Shown piece by piece: positions 1-10,042 of a stretch of DNA of 64,000 bases. The notes beneath the pieces are model-generated. The model saw only the letters and a program-made list of their open reading frames with translations, was not told the DNA's origin and did no database searches. The stretch's first letter is position 1. The number at the start of each line of letters is the position of its first letter. The position numbers and the translations under genes are program-made. Source of the DNA: Pseudomonas sp. Irchel s3b2 (lineage in GTDB: Bacteria; Pseudomonadota; Gammaproteobacteria; Pseudomonadales; Pseudomonadaceae); NCBI RefSeq assembly GCF_900187445.1, contig NZ_FYEB01000001.1, positions 930,001 to 994,000 of the forward strand. The letters are read 5' to 3'.

Positions 1-1
1 T

Positions 2-1639
2 CTATTGAGCATCGCAGCCTTTGCACCTGGCGCCTGGGCGGCTGAAGCCCTGACGGGTGCGGTACAGAAACAACCACTCAACATTTCAGCGATCCTGATG
101 TTCGTGGCATTCGTGGGTGCAACCTTGTGCATCACTTATTGGGCATCCAAGCGTAACAACTCGGCGGCCGACTACTATGCGGCGGGCGGCAAGATCACAG
201 GTTTCCAGAACGGCTTGGCGATTGCCGGTGACTACATGTCCGCGGCGTCCTTCCTGGGTATTTCCGCCCTGGTGTTCACATCTGGCTACGACGGCCTGAT
301 CTACTCGATCGGCTTCCTGGTGGGCTGGCCGATCATTCTGTTCCTGATCGCCGAGCGCCTGCGTAACCTGGGCAAGTACACCTTTGCCGACGTTGCGTCA
401 TATCGCCTGGGGCAGACCCAGATCCGTTCGCTGTCGGCGTGCGGTTCGCTGGTGGTGGTGGCGTTCTACCTGATCGCGCAAATGGTTGGTGCCGGCAAGC
501 TGATTCAGCTGCTGTTCGGTCTCGACTATCACGTTGCGGTGATTCTGGTCGGTATCCTGATGTGCATGTACGTGCTGTTCGGCGGCATGCTGGCGACCAC
601 TTGGGTGCAGATCATCAAGGCGGTGCTGTTGCTGTCCGGTGCCTCGTTCATGGCGCTGATGGTGATGAAACACGTCAACTTCGACTTCAACGCGCTGTTC
701 TCCGAGGCGATCAAGGTTCACCCTAAAGGTGAAGCGATCATGAGCCCGGGCGGCCTGGTGAAAGATCCGATCTCGGCGTTCTCCCTCGGCTTGGCGTTGA
801 TGTTCGGTACCGCTGGCCTGCCACACATCCTGATGCGCTTCTTCACCGTGAGCGACGCTAAAGAAGCACGTAAAAGCGTGCTGTATGCAACTGGCTTCAT
901 TGGCTACTTCTACATCCTGACCTTCATCATCGGCTTCGGCGCGATCCTGCTGGTCAGCACCAACCCGGTCTTCAAAGATGCGGCCGGCGCGCTGTTGGGC
1001 GGCAATAACATGGCGGCGGTGCACCTGGCCAACGCGGTCGGGGGCAGTATCTTCCTGGGCTTCATCTCGGCGGTAGCGTTCGCGACCATCCTGGCGGTAG
1101 TCGCTGGTCTGACCCTGGCCGGTGCCTCGGCGGTGTCTCACGACCTGTATGCCAGTGTGATCAAGAAGGGCAAGGCCAACGAGAAGGACGAGATCCGTGT
1201 CTCGAAAATCACCACCATCGCTCTGGCGGTGCTGGCGATCGGTCTGGGCATTCTGTTCGAGAAACAGAACATCGCGTTCATGGTGGGCCTGGCGTTCTCC
1301 ATCGCGGCGAGCTGCAACTTCCCGGTGCTGCTGCTTTCCATGTACTGGAAGAAGCTGACGACTCGTGGTGCGATGGTCGGCGGCTGGTTGGGTCTGGTCA
1401 GTGCTGTTGGCTTGATGGTGTTGGGGCCAACCATTTGGGTGCAGATCCTGGGTCACGAGAAGGCGATCTTCCCGTATGAATACCCGGCGCTGTTCTCCAT
1501 GGCCATTGCCTTTGTCGGGATCTGGTTCTTCTCGATCACCGATAAATCGGCCGAGGGCGTGAACGAGCGGGCGCTGTTCTTCCCGCAGTTCGTTCGTTCG
1601 CAGACCGGGTTGGGGGCGAGTGGAGCGGTTTCGCACTAG
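2..1639 (+). CDS. actP: Acetate permease ActP, cation/acetate symporter (5' end outside window)
   Basis: Sodium:solute symporter family protein that takes up acetate and other short monocarboxylates across the inner membrane. The visible 545 codons hold the tail of a signal-peptide-like segment (ending near APGAWA), then about 13 hydrophobic spans, including the SSS-type stretches [16 protein letters not shown] and [13 protein letters not shown]. The frame is open to the first base and the signal peptide lacks its start, so the gene begins a few codons upstream of the window; the TTG at position 5 is an internal Leu codon. It is followed by a clear terminator. Expression of actP in Pseudomonas is known to depend on the CrbS/R (MxtR/ErdR) system, whose kinase homologue lies at 51.3-54.7 kb here. 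Family assignment is firm; the exact substrate range is inferred. Confidence 0.93.
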   Translation, partial: LLSIAAFAPGAWAAEALTGAVQKQPLNISAILMFVAFVGATLCITYWASKRNNSAADYYAAGGKITGFQNGLAIAGDYMSAASFLGISALVFTSGYDGLIYSIGFLVGWPIILFLIAERLRNLGKYTFADVASYRLGQTQIRSLSACGSLVVVAFYLIAQMVGAGKLIQLLFGLDYHVAVILVGILMCMYVLFGGMLATTWVQIIKAVLLLSGASFMALMVMKHVNFDFNALFSEAIKVHPKGEAIMSPGGLVKDPISAFSLGLALMFGTAGLPHILMRFFTVSDAKEARKSVLYATGFIGYFYILTFIIGFGAILLVSTNPVFKDAAGALLGGNNMAAVHLANAVGGSIFLGFISAVAFATILAVVAGLTLAGASAVSHDLYASVIKKGKANEKDEIRVSKITTIALAVLAIGLGILFEKQNIAFMVGLAFSIAASCNFPVLLLSMYWKKLTTRGAMVGGWLGLVSAVGLMVLGPTIWVQILGHEKAIFPYEYPALFSMAIAFVGIWFFSITDKSAEGVNERALFFPQFVRSQTGLGASGAVSH

Positions 1640-1670
1640 GGCTTCTATATATAAGTCGCGTTAAAACGAA

Positions 1671-1700
1671 TGCCCCGGTCGAGAGATCGGGGCATTTTTT
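1671..1700 (+). terminator. Rho-independent terminator of actP
   Basis: A 7-bp GC-rich stem (TGCCCCG / CGGGGCA) with a 10-nt loop is followed directly by a run of six T, 32 bases after the actP stop. Confidence 0.85.
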
Positions 1701-1760
1701 ATTGGGCGGTTATCGCACTCTGTATGGCTTTTCCGCAGAGGTGGCCTGCTCTTTGATCGG

Positions 1761-1893
1761 GTACATATCCGTTTCTGCGGTTATGGCCGCCTATGGTTTC
1801 GCTTTTACAGCGAGTCACTTTCGCGCTTTTCGAAAGTGACTCGCTGTAAAAGCGAAACCGCCAGCCGCCGTGACCGCAGAAACGGATATGTAC
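1761..1893. repeat. Long imperfect inverted repeat, intergenic
   Basis: Outer arms of 21 bp (1761-1781 and 1873-1893) and inner arms of 23 bp (1801-1823 and 1831-1853) are perfect reverse complements around a 7-bp loop. The stretches between outer and inner arms are only partly complementary. The element sits between the actP terminator and the gltA terminator. It resembles the intergenic repeats scattered through fluorescens-group genomes, and no transposase is present. Confidence 0.8.
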
Positions 1894-1950
1894 ACAACCA
1901 AAGAACCCGGTCGGCCCTCAGGCCGCCGCATAATCCAACATCAGGCCCAA

Positions 1951-1984
1951 ACAAAAACGGCCCCTATCTAAATAGAGGCCGTTC
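1951..1984 (-). terminator. Terminator of gltA
   Basis: On the minus strand, AACGGCCTCTAT pairs across a 4-nt loop with ATAGGGGCCGTT (one mismatch), followed by TTTTGT. It lies about 40 bases beyond the gltA stop. Confidence 0.8.
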
Positions 1985-2024
1985 CCGGTACAGCTCAGCT
2001 CAAGACATTATCGCAAGACAGGTC

Positions 2025-3314
2025 TTATTCGCGGTCTTCCAGCTTGGTGATATCACGCGACTCATAGCCAGTGTACAACTGACGCGGACGGCCGATCTTG
2101 TACGGGCTGGAGAGCATTTCTTTCCAGTGGGAAATCCAGCCGACAGTCCGCGCCAGGGCGAAGATCACGGTGAACATGCTGGTCGGAATGCCGATCGCCT
2201 TGAGAATGATCCCCGAGTAGAAGTCGACGTTCGGGTACAGCGAGCGTTCGATGAAGTACGGGTCAGTCAGGGCGATCTCTTCCAGGCGCATGGCCAGTTC
2301 GAGTTGCGGATCGTTGGTGATGCCCAGTTCTTTCAGTACTTCGTCGCAGGTCTGCTTCATGACGGTGGCGCGTGGGTCGCGGTTTTTGTAAACCCGGTGA
2401 CCGAAGCCCATCAATTTGAACGGATCGTTCTTGTCCTTGGCCTTGGCGATGTACTTGTCGATGTTCGAAACATCGCCAATCTCGTCAAGCATGGTCAGAA
2501 CGGCTTCGTTCGCACCGCCGTGGGCAGGGCCCCACAGTGCAGCGATGCCGGCGGCGATACAGGCGAACGGGTTGGCACCCGACGAACCGGCCAGACGGAC
2601 GGTAGAGGTCGATGCGTTCTGCTCGTGGTCGGCATGGAGGATGAAGATCCGGTCCATGGCCTTGGCGAGTACCGGGCTGATCGGTTTGATCTCGCACGGG
2701 GTGTTGAACATCATGTGCAGGAAGTTTTCCGCGTACGACAGGTCGTTGCGCGGGTACATCATGGGTTGACCCATGGAGTACTTGTAAACCATTGCGGCCA
2801 GGGTCGGCATCTTGGCAACCAGGCGGATCGCGGAGATTTCGCGATGCTGCGGGTTATTGATGTCGAGGGAGTCGTGGTAGAAGGCCGAGAGGGCGCCCAC
2901 TACGCCGCACATGACGGCCATCGGGTGGGCGTCGCGACGGAAGCCGTTGAAGAAAGTCTTCAACTGCTCGTGAACCATGGTGTGGTTCTTCACGGTGCCG
3001 ACGAACTGGGCCTTCTGTTCTGCGGTCGGCAATTCGCCGTTGAGCAGCAGGTAACAGGTTTCCAGGTAGTCCGACTTTTCAGCCAGCTGTTCGATCGGGT
3101 AGCCGCGGTGCAGCAGAATGCCGTTGTCGCCGTCGATATAGGTGATCTTCGACTCGCAGGAGGCGGTCGACATGAAACCAGGGTCAAAGGTGAAACGGCC
3201 CGTGGCCGTCAGGCCCCGAACGTCGATAACATCGGGACCAACGGTGCCGGTTAAAATGGGCAGCTCGACGGGGGCTGCGCCCTCGATGATCAACTGCGCT
3301 TTTTTGTCAGCCAT
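2025..3314 (-). CDS. gltA: Citrate synthase (type II)
   Basis: Condenses oxaloacetate and acetyl-CoA to citrate, the entry step of the TCA cycle, in the cytoplasm. The 429-residue length is normal for the hexameric, NADH-regulated type II enzyme. Diagnostic stretches include [17 protein letters not shown] near the N-terminus, the active-site His region [31 protein letters not shown] and the catalytic-Asp region YPNVDFYSG. The ATG at 3312-3314 follows a purine-rich AGGAGGC ribosome site. The gene is divergent from sdhC, and the 363-bp gap holds a good sigma70-like promoter for each direction, so the two halves of the TCA block start from a shared control region. Confidence 0.98.
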   Translation of the reverse strand: MADKKAQLIIEGAAPVELPILTGTVGPDVIDVRGLTATGRFTFDPGFMSTASCESKITYIDGDNGILLHRGYPIEQLAEKSDYLETCYLLLNGELPTAEQKAQFVGTVKNHTMVHEQLKTFFNGFRRDAHPMAVMCGVVGALSAFYHDSLDINNPQHREISAIRLVAKMPTLAAMVYKYSMGQPMMYPRNDLSYAENFLHMMFNTPCEIKPISPVLAKAMDRIFILHADHEQNASTSTVRLAGSSGANPFACIAAGIAALWGPAHGGANEAVLTMLDEIGDVSNIDKYIAKAKDKNDPFKLMGFGHRVYKNRDPRATVMKQTCDEVLKELGITNDPQLELAMRLEEIALTDPYFIERSLYPNVDFYSGIILKAIGIPTSMFTVIFALARTVGWISHWKEMLSSPYKIGRPRQLYTGYESRDITKLEDRE

Positions 3315-3372
3315 GTGGCCTCCTATTTATGCTTGAAATCATCAGACAGACCCCCCACGCAGGGCCCGCACC

Positions 3373-3400
3373 ACTATAGTGAGATAAATTCGAATGTCAA
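3373..3400 (-). promoter_or_regulatory. Predicted sigma70 promoter of gltA
   Basis: On the minus strand, a perfect -35 TTGACA (3395-3400), 16-bp spacer and -10 TATAGT (3373-3378). Transcription would start near 3366, giving a leader of about 50 nt. Confidence 0.65.
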
Positions 3401-3514
3401 TTTGCCTAAAGTCTTGCTCCAGAAGGCTTTAACCGGACTTTTTTCTCGAAAATGACTGCCGTTTACGCCTTTTATCCCACTTGTGCAATCAGCTATTAGG
3501 GGAAGGTGAACGCG

Positions 3515-3543
3515 TTGTCATTAGTAGCCTAACTGTCTATACT
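3515..3543 (+). promoter_or_regulatory. Predicted sigma70 promoter of the sdh-suc operon
   Basis: -35 TTGTCA (3515-3520), 17-bp spacer and -10 TATACT (3538-3543), each five of six to consensus. The start would fall near 3550, leaving a leader of about 130 nt before sdhC. Long enough for post-transcriptional control, but I see no identified element in it. Confidence 0.65.
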
Positions 3544-3677
3544 CGGCCACCGACCGCCAGGGGCTTTTGGGCCAGCTTTATTGGGGGTCGCATCCCTGGG
3601 TGGTGGTTACCTGACCAGTGCACTCCCCAACAACTTTGCCCTGATTGTTAGGGGCTCTTCAGTGTGAAAAAAAAGCC

Positions 3678-4052
3678 GTGAAAAGCCAACGACCTGTAAA
3701 CCTAGACCTAAGGACCATCAAACTCCCCATCACCGGCGTTACGTCGTTCCTTCACCGTGTTTCCGGCATCATCCTCTTCCTGGGCCTTGGCTTCATGCTG
3801 TATGCATTGGGCAAGTCTCTGGGTTCCGAGGAAGGTTTTGCCGACGTGAAGGCATGCTTGACCAGCCCGCTGGCCAAGTTCGTAGCATGGGGCCTCCTGT
3901 CCGCTCTTCTGTATCACCTGGTAGCCGGTGTGCGCCATTTGATCATGGATATGGGCATCGGTGAGACGCTGGAAGGCGGCCGCCTGGGCTCGAAAATTAT
4001 CATCGCCGTATCCGTGGTGTTGATCGTTCTGGCAGGAGTTTGGATATGGTAA
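3678..4052 (+). CDS. sdhC: Succinate dehydrogenase cytochrome b556 subunit
   Basis: Membrane anchor of respiratory complex II; with SdhD it binds heme b and ubiquinone and holds SdhAB to the inner membrane. The 124-residue protein begins KSQRPVNLDLRTIKLPITG, carries the SFLHRVSG stretch near the quinone site and the heme-ligand-type His in YHLVAGVRHLIMDMG, and has three hydrophobic spans. I chose the GTG at 3678 because family members start just before SQRPVNL; an in-frame TTG at 3645 would add 11 unconserved residues. No strong ribosome site precedes the GTG. The 3' end overlaps sdhD by 7 bases. Confidence 0.93.
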   Translation: MKSQRPVNLDLRTIKLPITGVTSFLHRVSGIILFLGLGFMLYALGKSLGSEEGFADVKACLTSPLAKFVAWGLLSALLYHLVAGVRHLIMDMGIGETLEGGRLGSKIIIAVSVVLIVLAGVWIW

Positions 4053-4414
4053 CCAGCGTTACAAACCTTTCGCGTTCGGGCCTCTATGACTGGATGGCAC
4101 AACGTGTGTCTGCGGTTGTTCTCGCGGCTTATTTCATTTTCCTGATCGGATACCTCGTTGCGAACCCCGGCATTGGCTACGCCCAATGGCACGAACTGTT
4201 CGCAAGCAACTGGATGCGTATCTTCAGTCTGCTGGCCCTGGTGGCCCTGGGCGCTCACGCCTGGGTCGGCATGTGGACCATCGCGACCGACTACCTGACG
4301 CCGATGGCGCTGGGCAAGTCCGCGACTGCAGTACGTTTCCTTTTCCAGGCAGTATGCGGCGTTGCGATGTTCGCTTACTTCGTCTGGGGTGTGCAGATTC
4401 TCTGGGGTATCTGA
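4046..4414 (+). CDS. sdhD: Succinate dehydrogenase hydrophobic anchor subunit
   Basis: Second membrane anchor of complex II, 122 residues, three hydrophobic spans. The segment SGLYDWMAQRVSAVVLA matches the conserved N-terminal helix with the quinone-site Asp-Trp and Arg, and ALGAHAWVGMWTIATDY holds the heme-ligand His of the family. Start ATG 4046 lies inside the end of sdhC and is preceded by CAGGAG (4033-4038), so translation is coupled. The TTG six bases upstream is less likely. Confidence 0.95.
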   Translation: MVTSVTNLSRSGLYDWMAQRVSAVVLAAYFIFLIGYLVANPGIGYAQWHELFASNWMRIFSLLALVALGAHAWVGMWTIATDYLTPMALGKSATAVRFLFQAVCGVAMFAYFVWGVQILWGI

Positions 4415-4417
4415 TCC

Positions 4418-6190
4418 ATGGCTAACATTCCAACGATTTCTTTCGACGCCATCATTATTGGTGGCGGCGGTGCCGGCATGCGCGCAGCGCTGCAACTGGC
4501 GCAAGGCGGTCACAAGACTGCCGTGATCACCAAGGTTTTTCCGACTCGTTCGCACACCGTATCGGCCCAGGGCGGCATCACCTGCGCCATTGCGTCTGCC
4601 GATCCGAACGATGACTGGCGCTGGCACATGTACGATACCGTCAAGGGTTCCGACTATATCGGTGACCAGGACGCTATCGAATACATGTGTCAGGAAGGCC
4701 CGGCTGCGGTGTACGAGCTGGACCACATGGGTATGCCGTTCTCCCGTACCGAACAGGGTCGTATCTATCAGCGTCCATTCGGCGGTCAGTCGAAGGATTA
4801 CGGTAAAGGTGGTCAGGCTGCCCGTACCTGCGCCGCTTCCGACCGTACCGGTCACGCGCTGCTGCACACCCTTTATCAGGGCAACCTGAAAGCCGGCACC
4901 ACGTTCCTGAACGAGTACTACGCTGTTGATCTGGTGAAAAACCAGGACGGCGCATTCGTCGGCGTGATTGCCATCTGCATCGAAACCGGCGAAACCACCT
5001 ACATCCGTGCCAAGGCCACCGTACTGGCCACCGGCGGTGCAGGTCGCATCTACGCTTCGACCACCAACGCCCTGATCAACACCGGTGACGGCGTTGGTAT
5101 GGCGCTGCGTGCCGGCGTACCGGTACAAGACATCGAAATGTGGCAGTTCCACCCGACCGGCATCGCCGGCGCCGGTGTACTGGTTACCGAAGGTTGCCGT
5201 GGTGAAGGTGGTTACCTGATCAACAAGCACGGCGAGCGTTTCATGGAGCGTTATGCTCCGAACGCCAAAGACCTTGCCGGTCGTGACGTTGTTGCCCGTT
5301 CGATGGTTAAGGAAATCATCGCCGGCAACGGTTGCGGTCCGAATGGCGACCACGTGATGCTCAAACTCGACCACCTGGGCGAGGAAGTGCTGCACAGCCG
5401 TCTGCCAGGTATCTGCGAACTGTCCAAGACTTTCGCACACGTTGACCCGGTAGTTGCTCCGGTTCCAGTCGTTCCGACCTGCCACTATATGATGGGCGGC
5501 GTTGCCACCAACATTCATGGTCAGGCGATGACTCAGGACGCCGATGGCGTAGATACCATCATTCCAGGCCTGTTCGCGGTCGGTGAAGTGGCTTGCGTAT
5601 CGGTTCACGGTGCCAACCGTCTGGGCGGCAACTCGTTGCTCGACCTGGTGGTGTTCGGCCGTGCTGCCGGCCTGCACCTGGAAAAAGCGCTGACCGAAGG
5701 TATCGAATACGACGACGCTACTGACGCCGACATCGAAGCTGCTCTGGCACGCCTGTCCGCTCTGAACGAGCGTACTGAAGGTGAAGACGTGGCAACCCTG
5801 CGTCGCGAACTGCAAAGCTGCATGCAGAACTACTTCGGTGTGTTCCGTACCGGCGAATACATGCAGAAGGGTATTGCTCAGCTGGCTGATCTGCGTGGCC
5901 GTATCGCCAACGTCAAGATCAACGACAAGAGCCAGGCGTTCAACACTGCGCGTATCGAAGCGCTGGAACTGCAGAACCTGCTGGAAGTGGCTGAAGCCAC
6001 CGCCATCGCCGCAGAAGTGCGCAAAGAGTCCCGCGGTGCTCACGCCCGTGAAGACTTCGAAGACCGTGACGACGAAAACTGGCTGTGCCACACCCTGTAC
6101 TTCCCGGGTGACAAGCGCGTAACCAAGCGTGCTGTGAACTTCTCGCCGAAGACTGTTCCGACTTTTGAACCTAAGATTCGGACTTATTAA
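4418..6190 (+). CDS. sdhA: Succinate dehydrogenase flavoprotein subunit
   Basis: Catalytic subunit oxidising succinate to fumarate with covalently bound FAD, on the cytoplasmic face of complex II. The 590-residue length is typical. The FAD dinucleotide motif GGGGAG is at residues 15-20, the flavin-linking His is H46 in [11 protein letters not shown], and the dicarboxylate-site residues lie in WQFHPTG, the Arg-rich [18 protein letters not shown] stretch, and PTCHYMMGG. The gene follows sdhD by 3 bases and precedes sdhB closely. Codon use is strongly biased to C/G-ending codons, as in the other highly expressed TCA genes here. Confidence 0.98.
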   Translation: MANIPTISFDAIIIGGGGAGMRAALQLAQGGHKTAVITKVFPTRSHTVSAQGGITCAIASADPNDDWRWHMYDTVKGSDYIGDQDAIEYMCQEGPAAVYELDHMGMPFSRTEQGRIYQRPFGGQSKDYGKGGQAARTCAASDRTGHALLHTLYQGNLKAGTTFLNEYYAVDLVKNQDGAFVGVIAICIETGETTYIRAKATVLATGGAGRIYASTTNALINTGDGVGMALRAGVPVQDIEMWQFHPTGIAGAGVLVTEGCRGEGGYLINKHGERFMERYAPNAKDLAGRDVVARSMVKEIIAGNGCGPNGDHVMLKLDHLGEEVLHSRLPGICELSKTFAHVDPVVAPVPVVPTCHYMMGGVATNIHGQAMTQDADGVDTIIPGLFAVGEVACVSVHGANRLGGNSLLDLVVFGRAAGLHLEKALTEGIEYDDATDADIEAALARLSALNERTEGEDVATLRRELQSCMQNYFGVFRTGEYMQKGIAQLADLRGRIANVKINDKSQAFNTARIEALELQNLLEVAEATAIAAEVRKESRGAHAREDFEDRDDENWLCHTLYFPGDKRVTKRAVNFSPKTVPTFEPKIRTY

Positions 6191-6201
6191 GGGTGGCCGC
6201 C

Positions 6202-6906
6202 ATGTTGCAAGTCAGTGTTTATCGTTACAACCCTGATCAGGACGCTGCGCCGTTCATGCAGGAATTCCAGGTTGATACCGGTGGTAAAGACCTGATGGTG
6301 CTGGACGTGCTGGCCCTGATCAAAGAGCAGGACGAAGGTTTCTCCTATCGTCGCTCTTGCCGTGAAGGTGTTTGCGGTTCCGACGGCATGAACATCAACG
6401 GCAAGAACGGTCTGGCGTGCATCACGCCGCTGTCTGCCGTCGTAAAGCGCAACAAGTTGATCGTTCGTCCGCTGCCAGGTTTGCCGGTTATCCGTGACCT
6501 GGTCGTCGATATGAGCATCTTCTACAAGCAATACGAAAAGGTTAAGCCATACCTGCAGAACGACACGCCGGCTCCGGCCATCGAGCGTCTGCAGTCCCCT
6601 GAAGAGCGTGAAAAGCTCGATGGTCTGTACGAGTGCATTCTGTGCGCTTGCTGCTCGACTTCGTGCCCGTCCTTCTGGTGGAACCCGGACAAGTTCCTGG
6701 GTCCGGCTGCTCTGCTGCAAGCCTATCGCTTCCTGGCAGACAGCCGCGACAACAAGACATCCGAGCGTCTGGCTTCGCTGGATGACCCGTTCAGCGTATT
6801 CCGCTGCCGGGGCATCATGAACTGCGTCAACGTTTGTCCGAAAGGCCTGAACCCGACTAAGGCCATCGGTCACATCCGTAACATGCTGCTGCAAAGCGGC
6901 GTGTGA
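6202..6906 (+). CDS. sdhB: Succinate dehydrogenase iron-sulfur subunit
   Basis: Electron relay of complex II, 234 residues. It has an N-terminal ferredoxin domain with 2Fe-2S Cys in SCREGVCGSDGMNI and GLAC, then a C-terminal domain with 4Fe-4S and 3Fe-4S Cys in CILCACCSTSCP and CRGIMNCVNVCPKG. All expected Cys are present. I prefer ATG 6202 (MLQVSVYRYNP) over the in-frame GTG at 6193, because the AAGGGTGG ribosome site (6189-6196) overlaps the GTG and is well spaced from the ATG. Confidence 0.97.
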   Translation: MLQVSVYRYNPDQDAAPFMQEFQVDTGGKDLMVLDVLALIKEQDEGFSYRRSCREGVCGSDGMNINGKNGLACITPLSAVVKRNKLIVRPLPGLPVIRDLVVDMSIFYKQYEKVKPYLQNDTPAPAIERLQSPEEREKLDGLYECILCACCSTSCPSFWWNPDKFLGPAALLQAYRFLADSRDNKTSERLASLDDPFSVFRCRGIMNCVNVCPKGLNPTKAIGHIRNMLLQSGV

Positions 6907-6913
6907 TTCAGCT

Positions 6914-6980
6914 GCTGTACCCGTAGGACCGCTGTACCCGTAGATGCTACGGCGCAGGCTTCAACCGGCGCCGTAGTTTT
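6914..6980 (+). terminator. Direct repeat and hairpin between sdhB and sucA (possible attenuator)
   Basis: A 13-bp motif GCTGTACCCGTAG occurs twice with a 17-bp period (6914-6926 and 6931-6943). It is followed by a perfect 9-bp stem CTACGGCGC / GCGCCGTAG (6947-6955 and 6968-6976) and TTTT. It could end part of the sdh transcripts before sucA, or set mRNA ends. The T-run is short, so partial rather than full termination is likely. Confidence 0.5.
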
Positions 6981-7168
6981 AACCTGAGCAGCAGCTTATA
7001 AGGCTGCGGCTCTTATTTTGAAGAAATGAGACAAGCAGGGGCATCCGGGCTGGTACCCGGACTATCAGCGTGATCCTAAGTGGCTTGTTTTAGTCGCTGC
7101 ATTCGGACTTCTGCAAGTTTTCTCGGTGTCGACGCCGGTGGTGTTCCCCTAACCGAGGGTGACCAAGC

Positions 7169-10000
7169 ATGCAAGAAAGCGTGATGCAGCGCATGTGGAA
7201 CAGCGCCTACCTATCCGGTAGTAACGCTGCCTATGTGGAAGAGCTCTACGAGCTCTACCTGCACGACCCTAACGCTGTGCCAGAAGAGTGGCGCACCTAC
7301 TTCCAGAAGTTGCCTGCTGATGGCAACACTGCTACCGATGTTTCGCACTCCACAATTCGCGATCATTTCGTCTTGCTGGCAAAGAACCAGCGCCGCGCCC
7401 AACCGGTTTCCGCCGGCAGCGTGAGCAGTGAGCACGAGAAGAAGCAAGTTGAAGTGCTGCGATTGATCCAGGCCTACCGTATGCGTGGCCACCAGGCAGC
7501 CCAGCTTGACCCGCTGGGGCTGTGGCAGCGTCCTGCTCCTGCAGACCTGTCAATCAATCATTACGGCTTGACCAATGCCGATCTTGATACGACCTTCCGT
7601 GCCGGCGACCTGTTCATCGGCAAAGAGGAGGCGAGCCTACGCGAAATTCACGAAGCGTTGCAGCAGACATATTGCCGCACCATCGGCGCTGAATTTACGC
7701 ACATCGTCGATTCCGAGCAGCGCCAGTGGTTCCAGCAGCGTCTGGAAAGCGTGCGCGGCCGTCCGACGTACTCCGCCGATATCAAGGGCCACTTGCTTGA
7801 GCGCGTTACCGCGGCTGAAGGCCTGGAAAAATACCTGGGCACCAAATACCCGGGCACCAAGCGCTTCGGTCTGGAAGGGGGCGAGAGCCTGATTCCGTTG
7901 CTCGACGAGCTGATCCAGCGTTCCGGTTCCTACGGAACCAAGGAAATCGTGATCGGCATGGCCCACCGTGGTCGTCTGAACGTGCTGGTCAATACCTTCG
8001 GCAAAAACCCGCGCGAGCTGTTCGACGAGTTCGAAGGCAAGAAGAAGGTCGAGCTGGGTTCCGGTGACGTTAAATATCACCAGGGCTTCTCGTCCAACGT
8101 CATGACCACTGGCGGTGAAGTTCACCTGGCCATGGCTTTCAACCCGTCTCACCTGGAAATCGTTTCTCCAGTGGTCGAAGGTTCGGTCCGCGCCCGTCAG
8201 GATCGTCGTAACGACCCTACCGGTGAAAAGGTTCTGCCGATTTCCATCCACGGTGACGCGGCATTCGCCGGTCAAGGCGTGGTCATGGAAACCTTCCAGA
8301 TGTCGCAGACCCGCGGCTTCAAGACTGGCGGCACGATCCACCTGGTGATCAACAACCAGGTCGGCTTCACCATCAGCAATCCGGAAGACTCGCGCTCCAC
8401 CGAGTACTGCACCGACGTCGCGAAAATGATCCAGGCGCCGATCCTCCATGTAAATGGTGATGATCCGGAAGCCGTGTTGTTCGTGACCCAGCTGGCCATC
8501 GACTACCGCATGCAGTTCAAGCGTGACGTGGTGATCGACCTGGTCTGCTACCGTCGTCGCGGCCACAACGAGGCCGACGAGCCTAGCGGCACCCAGCCAA
8601 TCATGTATCAGCAGATCACCAAACAGCGCACCACCCGTGAACTGTACGCCGATCGTCTGACCCAGAGCGGTGTACTGGACGTTGAGCGTGTTCAGGCGAA
8701 AGTCGACGAATACCGCAACGCGCTGGACAACGGTCTGCACGTGGTAAAAAGCCTGGTCAAAGAGCCGAACAAAGAGTTGTTCGTGGACTGGCGTCCGTAT
8801 CTGGGCCACGCCTGGACCGCGCGTCACGACACTCGCTTCGATCTGAAAACCTTGCAGGAACTGTCTGCCAAGCTGCTGGAAATTCCGGAAGGCTTCGTGG
8901 TTCAGCGCCAGGTCTCGAAAATCTACGAAGACCGTCAGAAGATGCAAGCCGGCGGCCTGCCGATCAACTGGGGTTACGCCGAAACCATGGCGTACGCGAC
9001 CCTGGCGTTCGAAGGTCACCCGATTCGCATGACGGGTCAGGACATCGGTCGCGGTACGTTCTCGCACCGTCACGCTGTCTTGCACAACCAGAAAGACGCG
9101 GGTACCTACGTCCCGCTGCAAAACCTGTACAAGGGCCAGCCACGTTTCGACCTGTACGATTCGTTCCTGTCCGAAGAAGCCGTGCTGGCGTTCGAATACG
9201 GTTACTCGACCACCACGCCTGAGGCGCTGGTGATCTGGGAAGCCCAGTTCGGCGACTTCGCCAACGGTGCCCAAGTGGTTATCGACCAGTTCATCACCAG
9301 TGGCGAGCACAAGTGGGGCCGTCTTTGCGGTCTGACCATGCTGCTGCCGCACGGTTATGAAGGTCAGGGTCCGGAGCACTCCTCGGCCCGTCTGGAGCGT
9401 TACCTGCAACTGTGCGCCGAGCACAACATTCAGGTAGCCGTGCCGACCACGCCGGCCCAGATCTACCACTTGCTGCGTCGTCAGGTGATTCGCCCTCTGC
9501 GCAAGCCATTGATCGTCCTGACGCCGAAATCGCTGTTGCGTCATAAACTGGCCATCTCGACCCTGGAAGATCTGGCCGAAGGTTCGTTCCAGACCGTTAT
9601 CCCGGAAATCGATGCCCTGGACCCGAAAAAGGTCGAGCGCGTTGTTCTGTGTAGCGGCAAGGTCTACTACGACCTGCTGGAAAAACGCCGTGCCGAAGGT
9701 CGTGACGACATCGCCATCGTGCGTATCGAGCAGCTGTACCCATTCCCTGAGGACGACTTGAACGAAGTCCTGGCTCCTTATACCAACCTCAAACATATCG
9801 TTTGGTGTCAGGAAGAGCCGATGAACCAGGGTGCCTGGTACTGCAGCCAACACCACATGCGCCGCATCGTTGGCAATCACGACAAGTCTCTCGTACTTGA
9901 GTACGCGGGCCGTGAGGCTTCTGCTGCACCTGCTTGTGGTTACGCATCGATGCACGCTGAGCAGCAGGAACAACTGCTGCAAGACGCCTTTACTGTTTAA
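7169..10000 (+). CDS. sucA: 2-oxoglutarate dehydrogenase E1 component
   Basis: Thiamine-diphosphate-dependent decarboxylase of the 2-oxoglutarate dehydrogenase complex; it passes the succinyl group to the lipoyl arm of SucB. 943 residues, normal for the family. The N-terminus has the SGSNAAYVEELYELY type E2/E3-binding segment. The core carries IGMAHRGRLNVL, the ThDP/Mg region HGDAAFAGQGVV and NNQVGFTISN, and the C-terminal transketolase part has GQDIGRGTFSHRH and LLPHGYEGQGPEHSSAR. ATG 7169 follows CGAGGG. Spacing to sucB is 42 bases, consistent with one operon. Confidence 0.98.
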   Translation: MQESVMQRMWNSAYLSGSNAAYVEELYELYLHDPNAVPEEWRTYFQKLPADGNTATDVSHSTIRDHFVLLAKNQRRAQPVSAGSVSSEHEKKQVEVLRLIQAYRMRGHQAAQLDPLGLWQRPAPADLSINHYGLTNADLDTTFRAGDLFIGKEEASLREIHEALQQTYCRTIGAEFTHIVDSEQRQWFQQRLESVRGRPTYSADIKGHLLERVTAAEGLEKYLGTKYPGTKRFGLEGGESLIPLLDELIQRSGSYGTKEIVIGMAHRGRLNVLVNTFGKNPRELFDEFEGKKKVELGSGDVKYHQGFSSNVMTTGGEVHLAMAFNPSHLEIVSPVVEGSVRARQDRRNDPTGEKVLPISIHGDAAFAGQGVVMETFQMSQTRGFKTGGTIHLVINNQVGFTISNPEDSRSTEYCTDVAKMIQAPILHVNGDDPEAVLFVTQLAIDYRMQFKRDVVIDLVCYRRRGHNEADEPSGTQPIMYQQITKQRTTRELYADRLTQSGVLDVERVQAKVDEYRNALDNGLHVVKSLVKEPNKELFVDWRPYLGHAWTARHDTRFDLKTLQELSAKLLEIPEGFVVQRQVSKIYEDRQKMQAGGLPINWGYAETMAYATLAFEGHPIRMTGQDIGRGTFSHRHAVLHNQKDAGTYVPLQNLYKGQPRFDLYDSFLSEEAVLAFEYGYSTTTPEALVIWEAQFGDFANGAQVVIDQFITSGEHKWGRLCGLTMLLPHGYEGQGPEHSSARLERYLQLCAEHNIQVAVPTTPAQIYHLLRRQVIRPLRKPLIVLTPKSLLRHKLAISTLEDLAEGSFQTVIPEIDALDPKKVERVVLCSGKVYYDLLEKRRAEGRDDIAIVRIEQLYPFPEDDLNEVLAPYTNLKHIVWCQEEPMNQGAWYCSQHHMRRIVGNHDKSLVLEYAGREASAAPACGYASMHAEQQEQLLQDAFTV

Positions 10001-10042
10001 CGCCTTCGCGCACCTGAAACCGAATTTAAGGACCCACAGATA

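Noticed and set aside
1836..3254. 472-codon plus-strand frame opposite gltA
   Set aside because: Begins inside the inverted repeat and mirrors the gltA codons; no recognisable protein.
3914..6091. 725-codon minus-strand frame
   Set aside because: Antisense shadow of sdhD-sdhA with no domain and no start context.
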